A DNA stretch of 64,000 nt from assembly GCF_900114635.1 (NCBI RefSeq), contig NZ_FOTQ01000006.1, forward strand, positions 186,001 to 250,000, read 5' to 3'. Below, in pieces: positions 40,665 through 48,923 of this stretch (positions are counted from its first letter, which is position 1; each line of letters opens with the position of its first letter). The stretch is from Shimia aestuarii. Lineage in GTDB: Bacteria; Pseudomonadota; Alphaproteobacteria; Rhodobacterales; Rhodobacteraceae. The notes under the pieces were generated by a model, which was not told the origin of the DNA, made no database searches, and worked only from the letters and a program-made list of their open reading frames with translations. The translations under genes were made by a program, and so were the position numbers.

Positions 40665-42659
40665 TTAACCCAATTGAAAAGTGTCTTCCGGCAACCACAC
40701 CGTGAATTCAGCGCCCCCGCGTTCCCGGTTGCGCACATGGATAAAACCGCCCGCACGCTGTATCAGAGTCTGGCTGATTGAGAGTCCAAGACCCGTACCT
40801 TCAGCAAGTTTCGTTGTGAAGAATGGGTCAAAAAGCGTGTTAAGGTTTTCTTCGGGAATCCCCGGCCCGGTATCGGCAATGTGCAAAGAGGCTCCTGTCT
40901 TTCCGTTCTGGCTTTGGGATGTCAGGGTGAGGGAGAGCGTTCCGCATTGTCCCATCGCTTGCGCTGCGTTGACCAGTAGATTCACGACGACCTGTTGCAG
41001 TTCGCCGGGATTGATACGGACCAAGGGGGCCTGCCCAAATTCAGTCGTTACTTCGATTTCCGTCGTTGAAATGACATGCTCGACAAGAACCAGACTGTCT
41101 GCCAGCACTGCGGCTACGTCCACGCTCTCTTCGTATGTGCCGAATTCCGTTGGGCGGGCAAACTGAAGCAACTTGCCGACAATGGTTTCGATTCTGTGCA
41201 CTTGCCTGTCGATCAATCCAAGCTCGGTAGCAATCTCGTTGGCGCGACCTTCCAGCGTCTGACGAATGACATCCACATTTCCTTGTATCACGGCCACTGG
41301 GTTGTTGATCTCATGCGCGACCCCGGCAGTGATTTCGCCAATAGATGCAAGCTTTTCGCTCATGACCAATTGCTTGAACGTCTCCTCAAGCTTCTGATTG
41401 GCTTCCTTGAGTTCCGCGGTGCGTTCTTCAACACGTGCGTTGAGTTCGTCTGCCCATGCGCGGAGTGCATGGTCGCGCTCTTGGACCTGGTCCAGCAACG
41501 TATCGAGATGCAAGGCAACCTGGCCAATCTCGTCACTCGCACCTTTGGCGTGATTTCGCGCGGACAGATCCCCCTTCTCTACCTTAGTCATGGTTTGGAT
41601 CATGCGTTCCAGTGGCGCAAAAATCCCGCGTGCCATGCGCAGGAAGAATGGCACCGACAGAACGAGCAGCACGAGAAAGGCCGCGAACATCGAAAGGTTG
41701 ATGGCACGCTTGGCCGAGACGAATGGCGCTTCCAGAAAACCGACGTACAGCATACCGACCTTGTCACCGAAGCTGTCCACGACAGGTAGGTAACCCGAAA
41801 TGTACCAGTCATTGACGACAAAGGCGCGGTTCAGCCAAGTCCGTCCTTCATCCAGAACCGCTCTGCGGACAATCGCGGAGACCCGCGTGCCAAGAGCTCG
41901 GACATCCTGAAACAGGCGCACGTTCGTGGACACCCGAACATCTTCTAGGAAAAGTGTTGCGGTGCCCTGACGGTCGCCCCCTGTTGCGGCGTTCAGATAG
42001 ACAAGCTTGTTGATGGTGTCGATGAAGTCGAGGTTCCGGTTCAGGAGAATCCCGCCGACCAGAACGCCACGTTCATTTTCGAACCGCACGGGACTGGCGG
42101 TGTGTATGACCATTCCCCTGTCCTCGATGATGCGCGAAGTCGGGACGGCAGCCACCGTCTCGATCAAGGGGATACGGGCGCGTTCCGCCAGAGCGAGAGA
42201 GAGGCTGTTGAGCTTTTCGGAGGAAAATATATCGATATCTGTCGACAAGATGCCCGTGGAGGCCGCGTCGATGACGGGCCAGGTACGGGCAGGTTCCTGC
42301 ACCTCGAAGGGGGGCAGGTAGTAGAGAAAGTCTAGTTCCATTTCGGCTTGCTTGAGCGCAAGGTAATCATAAAGTTCGGCCGGACCGTTTTCGAGGTGAT
42401 CGAGAAACACGGCGGATTCGGCGACACCCTGCACATTTGCGCCAGTTCGAGCCAGAATGCGTCCAAGGTATTGTTCGGCGATCCGGAGGTCCCCTTCGAC
42501 ATTTGCAATCAGGATATTGTCATATTCCGACGACCAGCGATTGATGCCCCACATGAGCATCAGGGGCATCAGAACCACCATTGGCAAGAGCGCCAGCGTC
42601 AAGAGGCGGAGCCGGACCGATCTCAACAGTATTTTTCCAGTTTGCGTGGCATGTGGCAT
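40665..42659 (-). CDS. Membrane sensor histidine kinase with Cache-type sensor domain
   Basis: This 664-residue kinase has a transmembrane helix near residues 15-40, a periplasmic Cache-like sensor (about 45-310; GILLNRNLDFIDTINK, VGMLYVGFLEAPF), a second helix (about 318-340), a HAMP segment, a coiled coil (ARVEERTAELKEANQKLEE), the phospho-acceptor His449 in GVAHEINNPV, and an ATPase domain with N-box NLLVNAAQAMG, DTGPGIP and GTGLGLSIS. I start at the ATG at 42659; a GTG at 42689 would add ten residues. It ends 8 bp from the convergent NtrC-like regulator, its likely partner. The signal is unknown; formate or respiratory state is plausible. Confidence 0.9.
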   Translation of the reverse strand: MPHATQTGKILLRSVRLRLLTLALLPMVVLMPLMLMWGINRWSSEYDNILIANVEGDLRIAEQYLGRILARTGANVQGVAESAVFLDHLENGPAELYDYLALKQAEMELDFLYYLPPFEVQEPARTWPVIDAASTGILSTDIDIFSSEKLNSLSLALAERARIPLIETVAAVPTSRIIEDRGMVIHTASPVRFENERGVLVGGILLNRNLDFIDTINKLVYLNAATGGDRQGTATLFLEDVRVSTNVRLFQDVRALGTRVSAIVRRAVLDEGRTWLNRAFVVNDWYISGYLPVVDSFGDKVGMLYVGFLEAPFVSAKRAINLSMFAAFLVLLVLSVPFFLRMARGIFAPLERMIQTMTKVEKGDLSARNHAKGASDEIGQVALHLDTLLDQVQERDHALRAWADELNARVEERTAELKEANQKLEETFKQLVMSEKLASIGEITAGVAHEINNPVAVIQGNVDVIRQTLEGRANEIATELGLIDRQVHRIETIVGKLLQFARPTEFGTYEESVDVAAVLADSLVLVEHVISTTEIEVTTEFGQAPLVRINPGELQQVVVNLLVNAAQAMGQCGTLSLTLTSQSQNGKTGASLHIADTGPGIPEENLNTLFDPFFTTKLAEGTGLGLSISQTLIQRAGGFIHVRNRERGGAEFTVWLPEDTFQLG

Positions 42660-42758
42660 GTGCCCAATATGTAAACCCGCGTGGATCACACACTACATGG
42701 TCGTGGCAGCGCAAGCCAGATGAAGCGGATTCGTTTTCGGTGACGGTCAGCTTTTGCT

Positions 42759-43631
42759 TCAGGTAAATTTGCGGAACAGCATAGTTTGGTCGAACATATC
42801 TTCCAGCGCTTCGGCCCGATCCTTCGTGTCACCCCAGCACAGGTTCTGTACGGTCGAAATCATCGATTCAATCAGCAAAAGGGACGTGACGTTTGAGTCC
42901 CAGGCCGAGGGTACAACAATGCGTCCGCTAAAGGTGATGTCCGTGAGTCGATCGACCGGAGAGCGCCATTGGTCTGTGAACAGGATCAGTTTTGCCCCTT
43001 TCTTGTGCGCCATTTCGGCGAGCTTGAGCGTGTTGTTTTCGTAGCGGCGCAAATCGAAGATGACAAAGACGTCTCCCTCCTTGACGTCCAAGAGGTAATG
43101 CGGCCAACCGTTCGAGGTTGATTGGATATGAACCACTTCTGGCCGGATGACCTGCATGTGAAGGAACAAGTATTCGGCGAGCGTGTGGGTGATGCGACCG
43201 CCCACAATGTAAACCCGGCTGCGAGGCTCCGCGACCATCTGGCAGGCTGTGTCAAACTGGTCCGGATCAATCTGCCCAAGGGTTTGGCGGATGTTTTCGA
43301 TCACCGCATCCGTAAAACGATTCAGCATGTGCCCTGATGGTGCACCTTCCGCCCAGGCGTCGTGCTTGGCGATCGGGTTTTTTGCTTTTGCTTTCAGCTC
43401 TTCACGGAGCTCTGCCTGGAATTCCGGATAGCCTTTGTATCCCAGCTTTTGCACCATGCGGGCCACGGTCGGTGCAGAAACATTTGCGCCCTTGGCCAGC
43501 GCGGTCAGTGGGCCAAGCCCCGAGGCCGGATAATTTTCAAGAATGGAGTGCGCAAGCTGGCGTTCCGCACGAGTCAATTCGTCCAACTTTCGTTGAATGC
43601 GGTCGGAGATGGTGAGGTCTGAGCTGGACAT
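42759..43631 (-). CDS. RpiR-family transcriptional regulator (HTH + SIS domain)
   Basis: This 290-residue regulator has an N-terminal HTH_6 domain (about residues 5-80; LTRAERQLAHSILENYP and SAPTVARMVQKLGYKGYPEF) and a C-terminal SIS domain (about 115-260; VYIVGGRITHTLAEYLFLHM, FVIFDLRRYENNTLKL). I prefer the ATG at 43631, which has TGGAG at good spacing, over the one at 43643. It diverges from the amidohydrolase/TRAP operon. RpiR proteins usually sense phosphosugars through SIS, but roseobacter members also control TRAP-linked amine and amino-acid genes. It probably controls the neighbouring operon. Confidence 0.88.
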   Translation of the reverse strand: MSSSDLTISDRIQRKLDELTRAERQLAHSILENYPASGLGPLTALAKGANVSAPTVARMVQKLGYKGYPEFQAELREELKAKAKNPIAKHDAWAEGAPSGHMLNRFTDAVIENIRQTLGQIDPDQFDTACQMVAEPRSRVYIVGGRITHTLAEYLFLHMQVIRPEVVHIQSTSNGWPHYLLDVKEGDVFVIFDLRRYENNTLKLAEMAHKKGAKLILFTDQWRSPVDRLTDITFSGRIVVPSAWDSNVTSLLLIESMISTVQNLCWGDTKDRAEALEDMFDQTMLFRKFT

Positions 43632-43675
43632 GTGTGACTCCATTTTGATCGTTTATATTACAAAAATTAGGGAGG

Positions 43676-43705
43676 TGAAAAAAATCTTTCAGAATTTTGT
43701 TGACA
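43676..43705 (+). promoter_or_regulatory. Inverted repeat and -35 box before the amidohydrolase/TRAP operon
   Basis: TGAAA-N6-TTTCA at 43676-43691 lies just upstream of TTGACA at 43700-43705, a perfect -35 hexamer, in the gap between the RpiR gene and the amidohydrolase. No strong -10 is visible. The repeat is a candidate RpiR site, though its arms are short. Confidence 0.35.
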
Positions 43706-43748
43706 GACTCCTTCATGACGCAGCACGTTGGAGCCTGCGAGGGAACAA

Positions 43749-44519
43749 ATGCATCAAAGCACAGCAGAAGATTATGAGGGCGTTGCGCGCATCATTAATT
43801 CGGACGGCAGGTCTTCCGTTGTCCTGGTGTGCGAACATGCCTCCAGTTTCATTCCTGATGCGCTCGACAATCTCGGAGTGGCAGAAGAGTTCCGGCAAAG
43901 TCATGTCGCCTGGGATCCTGGTGCACTTGCTGTGGCGGAGCGCATGGCGCGCATCTTGGACGCAAAGCTAGTTGTCAGCGGGGTGTCCCGACTGGTCTAT
44001 GATTGCAACAGACCGCCTGAGGCCCCGGACGCGATGCCAGCGCGCAGTGAGATCGTGGATGTACCGGGGAATGTGGGGCTCAACGACGCCGCGCGCGCAG
44101 CTCGTGTGGCAACCTATTACGAGCCGTTTCGCACACTTCTTGCGCAGACGGTGTCACAAACCGAGGCGCCCGTGATTGTCACTGTGCACAGCTTCACGCC
44201 TGTTTACCATGGTAAAACACGAGCGGTGGAAATCGGTGTATTGCATGATGTCGACACGCGGTTGGCTGACTCTATGCTGGCAATTGCGACGGGGCACACT
44301 GAAGCGAAAGTCGAGAGAAATGATCCTTATGGGCCCGAGCATGGGGTAACGCACACCTTGCGAGAACATGCCCTGCCGGGTGCGCACCTGAATGTCATGC
44401 TGGAAATTCGCAATGACTTGATCACGGCATCTCGGCAGCAGGTCAAAATGGCGGAAATGATTTCCGGATGGGTCTCAAATGCGCTGCGGGACCTAGTCTC
44501 CAATGGAGAACCCTCATGA
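43749..44519 (+). CDS. N-formylglutamate amidohydrolase family protein
   Basis: This 256-residue soluble hydrolase matches PF05013, zinc enzymes that release glutamate from N-acylglutamates. Motifs are LVCEHASSFIPDALDNLG near the N-terminus (metal Glu/His) and VTVHSFTPVYHGKTRAVEIG in the centre, with a likely metal histidine in ALPGAHLNVMLEIRND. The ATG at 43749 follows GAGGGAAC. It opens an operon with TRAP genes, a glutamine-synthetase-like ligase and two dehydrogenases, and no histidine-utilisation genes are nearby. It may therefore cleave a gamma-glutamyl or related amide rather than N-formylglutamate. The stop overlaps the TRAP small subunit start. Confidence 0.87.
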   Translation: MHQSTAEDYEGVARIINSDGRSSVVLVCEHASSFIPDALDNLGVAEEFRQSHVAWDPGALAVAERMARILDAKLVVSGVSRLVYDCNRPPEAPDAMPARSEIVDVPGNVGLNDAARAARVATYYEPFRTLLAQTVSQTEAPVIVTVHSFTPVYHGKTRAVEIGVLHDVDTRLADSMLAIATGHTEAKVERNDPYGPEHGVTHTLREHALPGAHLNVMLEIRNDLITASRQQVKMAEMISGWVSNALRDLVSNGEPS

Positions 44520-45085
44520 TTGGATTGATGCGAGGGTATGTCGGGGTTGTCGATGCAGTGAACCTGCGTATTGGACGATTGGCGATGTATGGGATCTTCG
44601 TGCTGATGGGCATTCTTTTGTGGTCATCCATCAGCAAAACCTTCTTTTTGCCATCACTGTGGACGCTGGAAATGGCCCAGTTTGTGATGGTGGCCTATTA
44701 CATACTGGGCGGCCCGTACTCCATACAGATGGGGTCCAATGTGCGTATGGATCTGCTGTATGGCGACTGGAGCACGCGGCGCAAAGCCTGGTTCGATCTG
44801 GTGACAGTACTTTTGCTAATCTTCTATCTGTTCGTGTTGTTGTTCGGCGCTATCAGCTCCACGGCCTACAGCCTTGGCTACTGGGGGACGGAGCCGGTTT
44901 CCTATTTGGCTGGGGTGCTGTTCGGAACCGAAGAGGTTGGTCGCCTGGAGCGTTCACCAACTGCTTGGCGACCGTATCTCTGGCCCATCAAGGTCGTGAT
45001 GATCGTCGGCATGTTCCTGATGATCCTGCAGTGCGTGGCTGAATTTTTCAAGGACGTCCTGCGTCTCAAGGGTGAAGACATCTGA
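44516..45085 (+). CDS. TRAP transporter small permease (DctQ family), system 2
   Basis: This 189-residue membrane protein has four hydrophobic segments (about residues 20-42, 55-75, 93-117, 150-175). The EMAQFVMVAYYILGGPYSIQ region with MGSNVRMDLLYG (position of the conserved DctQ substrate-side motif) confirms the family. The start at 44516 overlaps the amidohydrolase stop, with TGGAG upstream. The large subunit begins on the last base of its stop codon. Confidence 0.9.
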   Translation: MIGLMRGYVGVVDAVNLRIGRLAMYGIFVLMGILLWSSISKTFFLPSLWTLEMAQFVMVAYYILGGPYSIQMGSNVRMDLLYGDWSTRRKAWFDLVTVLLLIFYLFVLLFGAISSTAYSLGYWGTEPVSYLAGVLFGTEEVGRLERSPTAWRPYLWPIKVVMIVGMFLMILQCVAEFFKDVLRLKGEDI

Positions 45086-46413
45086 TGTCCTATGAATTGA
45101 TTGCTACTTTGATGTTTTCCTCGATGATGCTGATGCTGCTGACCGGGCAGCGCGTGTTTGGCGCAATCGGGTTTATCGCCGTTGTGGCTGCCCTTTTGTT
45201 GTGGGGCGACAGGGGCGGTTTTGACATCGGTTTTTCCGCTGCGATGAAGCTCATGAAATGGTACCCGCTGCTGACATTGCCGATGTTCATCTTCATGGGA
45301 TACGTGCTGTCCGAAAGCAAAATTGCTGACGATCTTTACAAGATGTTCCATGTCTGGACGGGCGGGCTTCGGGGTGGGTTGGCGATCGGCACGATTGGGC
45401 TGATGGTTCTGATATCGGCCATGAACGGGTTGAGCGTGGCAGGGATGGCTATCGGGTCGACAATTGCGCTGCCGGAGCTGCTCAAGCGTGGCTATGACAA
45501 GAGGATGGTGACGGGGGTGATTCAGGCAGGATCAAGTCTCGGCATTCTCGTGCCGCCCTCTGTGGTGCTTGTTCTCTACGCGATGATCGCTCGACAACCC
45601 GTTGGCCAGTTGTGGCTCGCCGGTGTGTTGCCCGGCCTGATGATGGCGTCGCTTTTCATCATCTACATTGTCGTGCGCTGTCGCATTACTCCCGAACTCG
45701 GCCCGGTTCTCAAGGTGGATGAACGCGACATGCCCCGTGCAGAAAAGCTGCGGCTGCTGCGGGCCGGTCTGCTTCCTATCATCATTTTCGCGACGATGAT
45801 GATCCCTTTCGTGAATGGCTGGACCTCGCTCGTGGAAAGCTCGGCGATAGGGGCGCTGGCGGCCTTCATGGCTGCAGTGTTCAAGGGCCGCATGACGCGA
45901 GAAGTGTTCGAGAACTCGGTGCGCAATACCCTCGGGATAACCTGCATGTTCATGTGGATCATCCTCGCGGCGCTGGCTTTTGGCGCGGTGTTTGATGGGT
46001 TGGGCGCTGTCAAGGCGATTGAAAGCCTGTTCACCGACCGTCTTAACCTCAGCCCATGGATGATCCTGATCCTCATGCAGCTGAGTTTTATCCTCATGGG
46101 AACTTTTCTTGACGATACGGCAATGTTGGTGATCGTTGCACCGCTTTATGTGCCGTTGGTCGGGGAGCTTGGTTTTGACCTGATCTGGTATGGTATCCTC
46201 TACACGATCACGACCCAGATCGCCTATATGACCCCGCCATTTGGTTACAACCTTTTCCTGATGCGCGCGATGGCGCCGCCCGAGATCAGCCTGCGTGACA
46301 TCTACGCTTCAATCACACCCTTTGTGATGGTCATGGTGCTGGCGCTCATTCTGGTGATGGTCTTTCCGGGTATCGCGACCTGGTTACCGGATTACGTTTA
46401 CAACAAACCATAA
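45085..46413 (+). CDS. TRAP transporter large permease (DctM family), system 2
   Basis: This 442-residue membrane protein belongs to the DctM/Siap-M family, in the branch that imports compounds such as 2-oxo acids and amine-derived acids. Hallmarks include LTLPMFIFMGYVLSESKIADDLY, ISAMNGLSVAGMAIGSTIALPELLKRGYD, GSSLGILVPPSVVLVLY and the C-terminal TPPFGYNLFLMRA. About twelve membrane segments are present. It overlaps the small subunit by one base and is followed, 46 bp later, by the binding protein. Confidence 0.92.
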   Translation: MSYELIATLMFSSMMLMLLTGQRVFGAIGFIAVVAALLLWGDRGGFDIGFSAAMKLMKWYPLLTLPMFIFMGYVLSESKIADDLYKMFHVWTGGLRGGLAIGTIGLMVLISAMNGLSVAGMAIGSTIALPELLKRGYDKRMVTGVIQAGSSLGILVPPSVVLVLYAMIARQPVGQLWLAGVLPGLMMASLFIIYIVVRCRITPELGPVLKVDERDMPRAEKLRLLRAGLLPIIIFATMMIPFVNGWTSLVESSAIGALAAFMAAVFKGRMTREVFENSVRNTLGITCMFMWIILAALAFGAVFDGLGAVKAIESLFTDRLNLSPWMILILMQLSFILMGTFLDDTAMLVIVAPLYVPLVGELGFDLIWYGILYTITTQIAYMTPPFGYNLFLMRAMAPPEISLRDIYASITPFVMVMVLALILVMVFPGIATWLPDYVYNKP

Positions 46414-46459
46414 AGAGCCGCAGACAATGTGGCCGATTTACCAACAAAGGAGAGAAGTC

Positions 46460-47491
46460 ATGACGACAAGACGTAAGTTTATCCAGGGCGCCGCCGTTGT
46501 GCCGGCGGCGGCTCTTGCGACGCCCGCATTGGCGCAGAACACGATCAAGTGGCGGATGCAGACCTATGCCGGCGCTGCCCTGGCCGAGCATGTGATCGTG
46601 CCTGCTGTTGAAATGTTCAACAAAATCGCCGGAGATCGGATGCAGATCGAGCTTTTCTTTGCTGACCAGCTGGTGCCCACGGGCGAGTTGTTTCAGGCGA
46701 TGCAGCGCGGCACGATCGACGCCGTTCAGTCGGATGACGACTCGATGGCTTCGCCCACCGAGGTGACTGTCTTTGGCGGCTATTTCCCGTTTGCGTCTCG
46801 CTATTCGTTGGATGTGCCGGTGCTGTTCAACCAGTACGGATTGAACGAAATCTGGGACGAGGAATATTCCAAAGTCGGCGTTAAACACATCAGCGCCGGT
46901 GCATGGGATCCCTGTCACTTTGCTACCAAGGATCCGATCCGCAGCCTTGCCGACCTGAAGGGCAAACGTGTCTTTACCTTCCCGACGGCTGGCCGCTTCC
47001 TGAGTCAGTTTGGCGTGATCCCGGTCAACCTGCCATGGGAAGATATTGAGGTTGCCATGCAGACGGGCGAGCTTGACGGAATTGCATGGTCGGGCATTAC
47101 CGAAGACTATACCGTGGGTTGGGCGGATGTGACCAACTACTTCCTGACCAACAACATTTCGGGTGCCTGGGCCGGATCGTTCTTTGCCAATATGGAGCGT
47201 TGGAACGAGTTGCCGGAAGACCTGCAAACGCTGTTCCGCGTTTGCTGTGATCAGTCGCACTACTATCGTCAGTGGTGGTATTGGGGTGGCGAGGCCAATC
47301 TTCGCGTCAATGGTCCTAAGATGGAACTGACTTCGATTCCGGATGAGGAATGGGCAACGGTCGAAGCCGCCGCATTCGAATTCTGGGAAGAGATTGCTGC
47401 CGAATCCGACACCAAGCGTCGCGTGGTGGATATCATCAAGAAATACAATGCCGATATGCTCAAGGCTGGTCGGCCTTATCGCTACGGCTGA
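46460..47491 (+). CDS. TRAP transporter substrate-binding protein with Tat signal, system 2
   Basis: This 343-residue DctP-like protein has a twin-arginine signal (TTRRKFIQGAAVVPAAALA, cut after ALA), unusual since most TRAP binding proteins use Sec. The mature start NTIKWRMQTYAGAALAEH resembles the TakP/UehA-type binding proteins that dimerise. The ligand-binding region GRFLSQFGVIPVNLPWEDIEVAM and the aromatic-rich HYYRQWWYWGGEA segment are notable. The ATG at 46460 follows GGAGAGAAG; the longer frame to 46427 is not needed. It probably captures the amine or acid processed by the downstream ligase and dehydrogenases. Confidence 0.9.
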   Translation: MTTRRKFIQGAAVVPAAALATPALAQNTIKWRMQTYAGAALAEHVIVPAVEMFNKIAGDRMQIELFFADQLVPTGELFQAMQRGTIDAVQSDDDSMASPTEVTVFGGYFPFASRYSLDVPVLFNQYGLNEIWDEEYSKVGVKHISAGAWDPCHFATKDPIRSLADLKGKRVFTFPTAGRFLSQFGVIPVNLPWEDIEVAMQTGELDGIAWSGITEDYTVGWADVTNYFLTNNISGAWAGSFFANMERWNELPEDLQTLFRVCCDQSHYYRQWWYWGGEANLRVNGPKMELTSIPDEEWATVEAAAFEFWEEIAAESDTKRRVVDIIKKYNADMLKAGRPYRYG

Positions 47492-47555
47492 CAATGAAGC
47501 GGGGCGGCCTGTTGGCTGCCCCCCTCCAAACCTATAACATGCAAGTGGACAAGCC

Positions 47556-48920
47556 ATGCCTGGAACGCTGAGTTTCGATGCCCTGAAATCCCGTGTCGCA
47601 GACGGCACCATAGATACAGTATTGGTCTGCCTTGTGGACATGCAAGGCCGCCTGATGGGCAAACGGTTTCACGCGAACAATTTCGTGGAAACCTCATACA
47701 ATGAAACGCATTGCTGCAATTACCTGCTGGCAACTGATCTCGAGATGGCGACGCCCGAGGGCTATGCTTCGACCTCGTGGCGTTCGGGCTATGGCGACTA
47801 CGTAATGAAGCCGGACCTCGAGACAATCCGGCTTGTCCCCTGGCTTGAGGGCACCGCCATGGTGCTTAGCGATGTGCTGGATCACCATACGCATGAACCG
47901 GTGCCGCACTCCCCGCGCTCAATACTGAAAAAACAGATTGCACGCTTAGAGGCTCTTGGGTTCGAGGCGAAGATGGCTACGGAACTGGAGTTCTTCCTGT
48001 TCGAGAAAAGCTTTGACGAAATCCGTAAGGAAGGTTTCCGCAACCTTGAGCCGATTAGCGGGTACAATGAGGACTACCACATCCTGCAGACCACCAAGGA
48101 AGAAAGCGTGATGCGGCCCATCCGCAATCACCTATTTGACGCGGGTTTGCCCATCGAGAACACCAAGGGCGAGGCGGAAGCCGGTCAGGAAGAACTCAAC
48201 ATCCGTTATGACCATGCGTTGAACTGCGCCGACCACCACACCATCGCAAAACACGCGATCAAGGAAATTGCGTGGCAGAACGGGCATGCCGCAACCTTCC
48301 TGCCCAAGTGGCATCATGATCGCGTCGGATCATCATCGCATGTGCATCAATCCCTGTGGAAAGACGGCAATCCTGCATTCTTTGATCCCTCGGACAGGCT
48401 TGGACAGTCGGACCTGATGCGCCATTACATGGCCGGTTTGATTGCCTATGCGCCGGACTACACCTATTTTCTCGCGCCCTATGTCAACAGCTACAAACGC
48501 TTCGCCAAAGGCACGTTTGCCCCAACCAAAACGGTTTGGTCCGTGGATAACCGCACTGCCGGGTTCCGTTTGTGCGGCGATGGCACCAAGGGCGTGCGCG
48601 TGGAATGCCGGATCGGAGGGTCTGATCTCAACCCCTATCTTGCGCAGGCTGCTATGCTTGCCGCGGGGATCAAGGGGATTGAAGACAAGATGGAGCTGAC
48701 ACCCGCGACGGTTGGGGACGTGTATGAGGACGCCAAGGCGCAGGACATTCCCCAGACCCTGCGCCATGCCACCGAGACGCTGCGCAATTCGGCTTTCCTT
48801 CGCGAGGCGATGGGCGATGACGTGGTTGATCACTATACCCGCGCAGCGGAATGGGAGCAGGAAGAGTTTGATCGTATCGTGACGGATTGGGAAGTCGCGC
48901 GTGGCTTTGAAAGGGCCTGA
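47556..48920 (+). CDS. Glutamine synthetase-like gamma-glutamyl ligase
   Basis: This 454-residue enzyme has the glutamine synthetase fold: a beta-Grasp N-terminus (LVCLVDMQGRLMGKRFHANNF), metal ligands in ATELEFFLF, GEAEAGQEELNIRYDHAL and VGSSSHVHQSLW, and the glutamate site NRTAGFRLCGDG followed by RVECRIGGSDLNPYLAQAAMLA. It belongs to the PuuA/GlnA4-like branch that attaches glutamate to an amine other than ammonia, using ATP. Adjacent ALDH and iron ADH genes suggest an amino alcohol or polyamine as acceptor. It is expected in the cytoplasm. The ATG at 47556 is the family start; a 3-bp gap separates it from the ALDH. Confidence 0.87.
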   Translation: MPGTLSFDALKSRVADGTIDTVLVCLVDMQGRLMGKRFHANNFVETSYNETHCCNYLLATDLEMATPEGYASTSWRSGYGDYVMKPDLETIRLVPWLEGTAMVLSDVLDHHTHEPVPHSPRSILKKQIARLEALGFEAKMATELEFFLFEKSFDEIRKEGFRNLEPISGYNEDYHILQTTKEESVMRPIRNHLFDAGLPIENTKGEAEAGQEELNIRYDHALNCADHHTIAKHAIKEIAWQNGHAATFLPKWHHDRVGSSSHVHQSLWKDGNPAFFDPSDRLGQSDLMRHYMAGLIAYAPDYTYFLAPYVNSYKRFAKGTFAPTKTVWSVDNRTAGFRLCGDGTKGVRVECRIGGSDLNPYLAQAAMLAAGIKGIEDKMELTPATVGDVYEDAKAQDIPQTLRHATETLRNSAFLREAMGDDVVDHYTRAAEWEQEEFDRIVTDWEVARGFERA

Positions 48921-48923
48921 CAA

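Noticed and set aside
46346-47662. Antisense frame (438 codons) opposite the second TRAP binding protein
   Set aside because: Same reason: the Tat-signal DctP protein on the plus strand explains the open frame.
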